The notes under the pieces are model-generated. The model did not search any database. It worked only from the letters and a program-made list of their open reading frames with translations, and was not told the DNA's origin. This document shows positions 27,504 through 32,502 of a stretch of 32,502 bases of DNA, piece after piece. The DNA is from Methylococcaceae bacterium (GTDB lineage: Bacteria > Pseudomonadota > Gammaproteobacteria > Methylococcales > Methylomonadaceae). The first letter of the stretch is position 1; each line of letters begins with the position of its first letter. The position numbers were made by a program, and so were the translations under genes. The stretch spans positions 1 to 32,502 of the forward strand of contig OMIH01000043.1 in NCBI GenBank assembly GCA_900299045.1, written 5' to 3'.

Positions 27504-29432
27504 ATGGCTCGCAAAATTTCTTTTTGTCACACTCCCAGCCAATCACTCAATAACATCATGCCCACCACTACCACTACAGTCGGCACAAACGCTACCATTA
27601 ACCTCACCGGCATCGCTCAACAAAACAAAACGCTCACTATTGCTAATCCTGTTGCTGGTAATGTGTATTATTGGTATCGAGATGATACGCTAATTAAGGA
27701 TGAGAAAGGAAATGCTTTTAAAGAACCGTCATATAAACTCACGCAAGCAGATGTTGGTACTAATATCACCGTATCCTATAAAGACGGCACACATAAAACA
27801 GATCCCCTTCGCATCGCAAACGTCAATGATCAGCCAACGGGCACAGTAAAGATTTCAGGTACGCCAAAGCAAGGCAGTGAATTACAGGCAGAGGTTAACA
27901 TTAGCGATGTAGACGGCATCGGCAAAGATGAACAAGGCAACAACCTTTACAATTATCAATGGCTGCGTGATGGTAAAAATATCGTAGGAGGGACAAAATC
28001 AATCTATGCGCTATCTGTTGAAGATATTCAAAAAACGATCAGTGTTAAAGTCACCTACATCGATTTACAAAATACACTCGAAACGGTTTTAAGTAGTGGC
28101 GTTGCTGTTTCCGAACAAAAATCGACAACAAACCATCCACACACCGGAACGGTGGAAATTAAAGGTATTGCACAACAGCACAAACTGTTAACCGTAATTG
28201 ATACCCTTGCCGATGTCGATGGACTTGGGACGGTGACTTATCATTGGTTACTGGATGGCGAAGAAAAGTCTACTGATGCCAGTTATACGTTAACGCAAGA
28301 GGATGTAGGTAAAAATATCAGTTTATTTGCCAGTTATACGGATCGCTCTGGTTATATAGAAACAACCGATAAAACCGCCGTGATTCGCGTGACAAATATC
28401 AATGATCCACCTACCGGTACGTTGAACATTTTTGTCAATAAAGACGATCACGCACCCACTACACCAAAAGCCGCTCAAAAGGACACGCTAACAGTCAACA
28501 ATACGCTGGAAGATTTAGACGGTATTGGCGTAGATAAAAATGGAAAAAAATTATTCCAATATCAGTGGCTCCGTGACGGTGCCGCCATTGCAGGTGAAAC
28601 GGGCGAAAAACATATACTCACCCAAACCGATGTCAATAAAATCATTAGTGTGAAAACAAGCTATATTGATTTGCAAGGACAAAAAGAAAATGTCACCTCA
28701 GCCGGTTTATCAATAGACAATGTCAATGACTCGCCAACAGGATCGGTTTACATTGCGGGCACTCCTAACGTAGGGCGTACGCTAAATGCCGCACCGCAGT
28801 TAATTGATTTAGATGGTTTAGGTGAAATGACGTATCAATGGTACCGAGGTGACGTTAAAATTGAAAATGCCACGCAGGTAAATTATACGCTCACAAAAGA
28901 TGACGTAGGTGCGCAAATCAGCGTTACAGTGGCTTATGTAGATGGATTTGGCACCTCAGAAAGCAAGTCAAGTCAAAAAATGTCACAGACTGTCACCACT
29001 AGCACAAAAACATCTATTGGCAATGATTACATTACCGGCACATCAAAATCAGAAAAAATAACCGGATTAAGTGGTGATGACACGTTAATTGGAGGTCTTG
29101 GCAATGACACGTTAACCGGTGGTCTTGGAAATGATATCTTTCTATTTAATAATGAAAAAGAAATCAATAAAGATACGATTGTCGATTTCACGCACGATAA
29201 AGACAAACTAGATATATCACGCATTGATGCCGATATAAAGATAGCGGGGACGCAAAACTTTATATTTATAGGAAATGACGTGCCATTTACTAAAGGCGAG
29301 GCAATAGGGAAATTACGTTTTGATTCACAAAAACATATTCTCTACGGTAGTAATGATGCTGATGTTCAACCCGAATTTTCGATTGTACTCACCGGTGTTG
29401 ATTCACTAGAAATCAGCGATTTTATATTTTGA
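27504..29432 (+). CDS. RTX-type secreted protein with five Ig-like domains
   Basis: A putative surface or secreted calcium-binding adhesin-like protein, 642 residues. Five Ig-like repeats (about 27-108, 113-203, 214-298, 305-408, 413-490) share 'DLDG.G...YQWLRDG' and 'LT..DVG..I.V...Y.D' strands. RTX nonapeptide repeats follow (about 520-547: GLSGDDTLIGGLGNDTLTGG), then a C-terminal domain ending SLEISDFIF, which fits a type I secretion signal. No secretion genes are in the window. The start is uncertain: the first 18 residues differ in style from the rest and an ATG at 27558 (MPTTTTTVG) is possible. Its 3' end overlaps the convergent csgG by 11 bases. Confidence 0.85.
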   Translation: MARKISFCHTPSQSLNNIMPTTTTTVGTNATINLTGIAQQNKTLTIANPVAGNVYYWYRDDTLIKDEKGNAFKEPSYKLTQADVGTNITVSYKDGTHKTDPLRIANVNDQPTGTVKISGTPKQGSELQAEVNISDVDGIGKDEQGNNLYNYQWLRDGKNIVGGTKSIYALSVEDIQKTISVKVTYIDLQNTLETVLSSGVAVSEQKSTTNHPHTGTVEIKGIAQQHKLLTVIDTLADVDGLGTVTYHWLLDGEEKSTDASYTLTQEDVGKNISLFASYTDRSGYIETTDKTAVIRVTNINDPPTGTLNIFVNKDDHAPTTPKAAQKDTLTVNNTLEDLDGIGVDKNGKKLFQYQWLRDGAAIAGETGEKHILTQTDVNKIISVKTSYIDLQGQKENVTSAGLSIDNVNDSPTGSVYIAGTPNVGRTLNAAPQLIDLDGLGEMTYQWYRGDVKIENATQVNYTLTKDDVGAQISVTVAYVDGFGTSESKSSQKMSQTVTTSTKTSIGNDYITGTSKSEKITGLSGDDTLIGGLGNDTLTGGLGNDIFLFNNEKEINKDTIVDFTHDKDKLDISRIDADIKIAGTQNFIFIGNDVPFTKGEAIGKLRFDSQKHILYGSNDADVQPEFSIVLTGVDSLEISDFIF

Positions 29433-30804
29433 TTTTCTCGCGTTTTCGACATAGCGGAGAGGCTTTTTTTGGCGTGAGTTTATGCGTTTTATGTAAGGGT
29501 TGCTCTTGTCTTAGCGTTAACTTTTTATGCGAAGAGCGTTCGTGTGTTTCTTTGCGTAAATGTAGATGATGCGTTGATTTACTACTTGCCGGTTTGATGC
29601 CTAATACGCGCTGTTTATGTTTAATAGCGCTTTTGGGGTTGGCTTTTTCGTCTGGTTTAGGTGCGGCAGTTGTCTGCGTTGAGGGTTGCGATTTCATTTT
29701 TGGCGCATCCGCGCTAGCAGGCGCTTTCGCGGGTACTGTAGCAGGTGCAACATTAGAGGGCACTTTCGCAGGTGGCGTTGCAGTAGCCGGTGCAACCGCT
29801 TTTTGTACAGGTGTGGGGGAGGCTTGTGCAGGAGCCTGAGCGGATGTGGCTTGAGCAGGTGCAGGGGGTGTGGGTTTAGCATCTGATGGCACGTCTTTTT
29901 TAACCGACTTACCTTCAAGTTCCTCGATTTCTTGTGAATCTTCATTCGCTTGCGCTTTCATTTCAGATTCGTACTTTTTCAACCAAACTTCTTGTTGCTC
30001 TTTATCCTCAAACGACCATAGTTTGTTAATCACGCCATCCATAATCGTTGAATATACACACGTTTCAATGGATTCCATTACCGCCATTTGAGGGGGTTCA
30101 TTACTGGTTACACCCGCTTCTGCTTCGAGTAAACTTTTAAATGCGACATAACGAAATGCGCCTGAATCGAGTTGCACCGATAAAATCGTTTTACGGGCAT
30201 CGACATTAGACAGCACTTGACCATTTTTGACAGACACCGTGCGTAGCATTGTCGTCACGGTATCTTTTCGTATTTCCGTTGATCCGCCCATACCTAAATA
30301 ATGCAACCCCATGCCACCGGTTAGCGAATTATTTTCATAAGCAATAATGCCGCCTTGCAATAAAATGGGCGCATAAAGCAAGGGTGGCAACCCTTGATTT
30401 TGCAAATCTTTTGCGTACATTTCGCGCGTTTGGTTGATAATTTTCCGCTCATTGAGCAAATCCGGCAAACCTTCACGCTCAAGTACCGTAAACCATTTTC
30501 CATTCCCCGCTTCAAGCAATGCACGCACTAACATCGACGTCGCGCCTTGCGTCACTGCGGTGGAATTTTGCATGATGCTATCACTGCCTTTGTATTGTCC
30601 CGTTTGATCGCGGAATTTATACACGGCAACAACAATAGGCTCACGTGGCGGTGGCAATGAACGAAGCACATCCGTCAAATGCGAATGGTAATCCATAATG
30701 GCTTGGCTCGACGAAATCGGTTGCAAAGTAGTACACGACGACAAAAAAAGGGTAGTCGTGACACTCGCCATGAGTCGCCAAGAAAGAAAGGGAATCGTTT
30801 TCAC
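29422..30804 (-). CDS. csgG: Curli secretion channel lipoprotein CsgG with long C-terminal extension
   Basis: Outer-membrane lipoprotein that forms the nonameric curlin export pore. Lipobox LFLSSC with Cys24; the CsgG domain (about 25-272) has AVYKFRDQTGQYK, STAVTQGATSMLVRALLE, FTVLEREGLPDLLNERKII, YENNSLTGGMGLHYLGMGG and TSNEPP..ESIETCV, all close to E. coli CsgG (277 residues). The protein runs to 460: residues 273-460 add a charged coil, an Ala/Pro-rich linker and a Lys/His/Arg-rich tail. Such a tail would probably face the periplasm. It overlaps csgF by 4 bases and is the last gene of the cluster. Confidence 0.94.
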   Translation of the reverse strand: MKTIPFLSWRLMASVTTTLFLSSCTTLQPISSSQAIMDYHSHLTDVLRSLPPPREPIVVAVYKFRDQTGQYKGSDSIMQNSTAVTQGATSMLVRALLEAGNGKWFTVLEREGLPDLLNERKIINQTREMYAKDLQNQGLPPLLYAPILLQGGIIAYENNSLTGGMGLHYLGMGGSTEIRKDTVTTMLRTVSVKNGQVLSNVDARKTILSVQLDSGAFRYVAFKSLLEAEAGVTSNEPPQMAVMESIETCVYSTIMDGVINKLWSFEDKEQQEVWLKKYESEMKAQANEDSQEIEELEGKSVKKDVPSDAKPTPPAPAQATSAQAPAQASPTPVQKAVAPATATPPAKVPSNVAPATVPAKAPASADAPKMKSQPSTQTTAAPKPDEKANPKSAIKHKQRVLGIKPASSKSTHHLHLRKETHERSSHKKLTLRQEQPLHKTHKLTPKKASPLCRKREKIKI

Positions 30805-31280
30805 TGCGTTACTTGGGGTAGCACAATACTTGGAATCGAAAGCACTGTATTGGTAATGCCATCGCTGACGCTCACCGCCACATTACCTGAGGCATCAGGT
30901 GAATTATCGACATTGACGGTAAAATCTGGCAAACCATCATTATCTAAGTCAAAACTCAAATTTGAGCCTAATTTAATCGTGCCGTTAGCATTAAATAATT
31001 GACTCGTTGAGGTACTCGTTAATTTAGTTAAAATCGAATTTTGTAAATTGAGTTTAAATTTGTCAATATTGGCTTGAAATTTTTGCTCGGCTGTTAAATT
31101 CACAGTGGGGACTTTGGGTGCTACGCTAGTATCTTGTGCTTGTGCATTGCTGAGAATAAATCCACCATTTCCGGAATTTCCGCCAAACATCGGATCAACA
31201 AATCGATGTGCTAATTCCGTCGCTTGCGCGGACGCAATACAGCAGGTAAGTAATGTAAAAGCCAAACTTATTTTTCGCAT
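30801..31280 (-). CDS. csgF: Curli assembly factor CsgF
   Basis: A small exported protein that plugs into CsgG and couples curlin secretion to surface nucleation. 159 residues (E. coli 138), signal peptide ending ASAQA at about 20. The N-terminal mature region carries the CsgG-binding signature FVDPMFGGNSGNGGFILSNA followed by QAQ, matching E. coli FRNPNFGGNPNNGAFLLNS. The C-terminal half includes LDNDGLPDFTVNVDNSPD, an acidic loop reminiscent of calcium-binding sequence and not typical of E. coli CsgF. ATG overlaps the csgE stop (TAATG), and the stop overlaps the csgG start. Confidence 0.92.
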   Translation of the reverse strand: MRKISLAFTLLTCCIASAQATELAHRFVDPMFGGNSGNGGFILSNAQAQDTSVAPKVPTVNLTAEQKFQANIDKFKLNLQNSILTKLTSTSTSQLFNANGTIKLGSNLSFDLDNDGLPDFTVNVDNSPDASGNVAVSVSDGITNTVLSIPSIVLPQVTQ

Positions 31281-31654
31281 TATTTACGCTCTAATTGTTT
31301 TTGTATGTCTATTTTTTGCTGAAAAACGCTTTGAATAACGGATTTCGCTGCTTGTACTTTTTCATCAAGTCCTAACATTCGTGAACCAATTCTGTCTTCA
31401 TAAACCACATTTTCATCGACTTCAATAGAAATAATATTGCCCAAAAACGGATCGGGACGCTCATTCACCACGACACTGACAATATTATCGGGTATTTCCA
31501 TATCACTACTTAAATCGTCATAAAACATTCGACCAACGCGCGACACAGTCTGGTCAATGATCATGCCAGCAATTTGAATGTCTGCCGCCAAACACGACGC
31601 ACTCAAACCACACAGTAAAAACACCCCCCCTAAACCAACTCGATTGCGCTTCAT
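31280..31654 (-). CDS. csgE: Curli assembly/secretion factor CsgE
   Basis: A periplasmic accessory protein that caps CsgG and delivers curlins. 124 residues (E. coli 129) with a signal peptide ending near SCLAA (about 24). IAGMIIDQTVSRVGRMFYDD, VVNERPDPFLGNIISIEV and a C-terminal KVQAAKSVIQSVF match the CsgE fold (E. coli LLTDHTVSSIGHDFY, INERPSARWGSWITITV). It is 9 bases after the curlin gene and overlaps csgF by one base. Confidence 0.92.
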   Translation of the reverse strand: MKRNRVGLGGVFLLCGLSASCLAADIQIAGMIIDQTVSRVGRMFYDDLSSDMEIPDNIVSVVVNERPDPFLGNIISIEVDENVVYEDRIGSRMLGLDEKVQAAKSVIQSVFQQKIDIQKQLERK

Positions 31655-31663
31655 GGACGAGTG

Positions 31664-32011
31664 CTAGTTGGATTGATTGATGGTAATACTGTTATTTTTA
31701 CCTGTTTGATTGATATTGGCACTGTTATTGCTACCTTTTTGAACAATCTTTGCGGTATTGCAATCGCCCGTTTGGGACACTTTTGCTTGATTGCTTTTGC
31801 CTTCTTGCTGAAGATGCACATCGTTATCGGTGCCTTCTTGCACAACCTCTTTGGTGTTATTGATACCGTTTTGAATAATCGTTTGATGATTAGTCGAGTC
31901 GGTGGTCGATGTTTCCGTTGCAGCGGATTCATCGCAATCTAACGCAAAACTGTGTACAGGCATCATTAAGAAAGGTAAACACCAAAATAAGATTGTTGCA
32001 GAAGGTCGCAT
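31664..32011 (-). CDS. Curlin subunit, CsgB-like, with seven 11-residue repeats
   Basis: A secreted amyloid subunit of 115 residues. Signal peptide to about residue 23 (PVHSFA). After a Thr/Ser-rich linker the protein is a strict 11-residue repeat: Asn at 41, 52, 63, 74, 85, 96 and 107, each followed by five residues and Gln (N-x5-Q). This matches the strand-turn-strand curlin ladder, at half the usual 22-residue unit. Charged residues in several repeats and its small size favour a minor or nucleator (CsgB-type) role, but the assignment between CsgA and CsgB is inference. It is first of the csgEFG run and follows a terminator. Confidence 0.88.
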   Translation of the reverse strand: MRPSATILFWCLPFLMMPVHSFALDCDESAATETSTTDSTNHQTIIQNGINNTKEVVQEGTDNDVHLQQEGKSNQAKVSQTGDCNTAKIVQKGSNNSANINQTGKNNSITINQSN

Positions 32012-32028
32012 TGTTTTTCCTTTAGCAG

Positions 32029-32058
32029 ATAAAAAGCGCTCTACTTACGCAGAGCGCC
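32029..32058 (-). terminator. Terminator or attenuator between the two curlin genes
   Basis: On the minus strand GCGCTCT, an 8-base loop, AGAGCGC, then TTTTTATC. A second hairpin (CGATTCG / CGAATCG, 32074-32093) lies just upstream. Located between the major-type curlin and the CsgB-like gene. Confidence 0.75.
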
Positions 32059-32111
32059 TCTTTGCAACACAAACGATTCGTTGCAGCGAATCGCTTATAT
32101 CAAGCCGTCAA

Positions 32112-32502
32112 TTACTGAGCGTTGATATTTAAAGTGTTGTTCGCACCACCTTGTTGAGCGATGTTAAGATCGCCTGTACTAGTGATGCTTGCAACGTTGT
32201 TGCTATCTAAACCAGTTGAAGTTTGCGCAACAGTAATGTTGCCATCAGTTGCAACGGTTAAATCGTTGTTGCCACCCGCTTGTTGATCAACATTTACTGC
32301 ACCAGCAGTAGTGATATCAGCAGTGTTATTGCCAGAAGCGTTTTGCGAAACGTTTACAGCACCGTCAGTAGTGATTGTTGCTGTATTGTTGCCAGCAGTT
32401 GCTGCTTGTGTTAAGTCAACGTTTGCTGTGCTGTTAACGTCAGCGTTTGTTGCGATAGTTGCTGTGTTATCACCACCAGTAGCGCTTTGGCTAAGTGCTA
32501 CG
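32112..32502 (-). CDS. Curlin-type amyloid subunit, N-terminus beyond window
   Basis: An open frame runs to the window edge and ends at TAA (32112-32114); 129 residues are visible, all low-complexity repeats of about 20 residues. Each unit has a 'NV.Q.A.G.NN.A.I.T.G' pattern: Gln at visible residues 32, 53, 73, 93 and 116; Asn-Asn at 38, 58, 78, 101 and 121. This is curlin-like strand-turn-strand sequence, but the units are rich in Thr, Ala, Asp and Gly and lack the closing Gln of CsgA. It ends NTLNINAQ. Place upstream of a terminator and of csgEFG suggests the major fibre subunit (CsgA-type). Start, signal peptide and full length are not visible. Confidence 0.82.
   Translation of the reverse strand, partial: VALSQSATGGDNTATIATNADVNSTANVDLTQAATAGNNTATITTDGAVNVSQNASGNNTADITTAGAVNVDQQAGGNNDLTVATDGNITVAQTSTGLDSNNVASITSTGDLNIAQQGGANNTLNINAQ

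Noticed and set aside
29594-29945. Ala/Gly-rich or Arg/Cys-rich frames opposite the csgG tail
   Set aside because: Low-complexity shadows of the Ala/Pro/Lys-rich csgG extension.
31661-31942. Frames on both strands overlapping the CsgB-like curlin, about 93 codons each
   Set aside because: Repeat-driven shadows of the Asn/Gln curlin repeats in other frames.
32112-32502. Tandem DNA repeat or CRISPR-like array at the right edge
   Set aside because: The periodicity of about 60 bases is explained by a translated 20-residue curlin repeat; there are no identical short repeats with unique spacers.

Overview
The window looks like a chromosomal segment of a gammaproteobacterium with AT-leaning DNA. 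The evidence is gene content and order: petABC beside sspAB, an mla operon running into murA-hisG-hisD, a short-form HisG, mtnBDC methionine salvage, hypCD and a PQQ-associated gene pair. A Thiotrichales/Beggiatoaceae-like source would fit, but that is inference from memory of gene content, not a database result.

Layout. 1-1731 is the 3' part of htpG. 1855-3548 (minus) is an ABC ATPase with a secreted beta-propeller, the pair known from PQQ-dependent alcohol oxidation clusters. 3708-4735 (minus) is sspA-sspB and 4847-7565 (minus) is petA-petB-petC (cytochrome bc1), all linked by ATGA overlaps within each operon. 7825-13554 (plus) is mlaF-mlaE-mlaD-mlaB-murA-hisG-hisD, with no mlaC. A 70-residue membrane protein with its own strong ribosome site and terminator follows. 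13952-15944 (minus) is a MoxR AAA+ ATPase with a DUF475/TerC-like membrane protein. 16237-20688 (plus) is mtnB-mtnD-mtnC, a DUF2058 protein, purH and a YchJ-family protein. 20685-23516 (minus) is a cytoplasmic GH5 glucanase-like enzyme with an SbmA/YddA-type ABC transporter whose ATPase motifs are badly degraded. 23632-24959 (minus) is hypC-hypD.

From about 25 kb the region becomes accessory and surface-oriented. It starts with a structured 440-base non-coding stretch. Next is a putative zinc metallopeptidase whose frame is interrupted by one in-frame stop, then a small membrane-anchored coiled protein and a five-domain Ig-like/RTX protein likely exported by a type I system. Last is a curli (functional amyloid, type VIII secretion) cluster: a partial major-type curlin at the window edge, a second curlin with exact 11-residue periodicity, csgE, csgF, and csgG with a long basic disordered tail.

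Most of the first 24.9 kb is housekeeping. The best candidates for something unusual are the ATPase-dead-looking transporter coupled to the glucanase, the mlaC-less Mla operon, the MoxR-DUF475 pair, the interrupted metallopeptidase and the modified curli apparatus.
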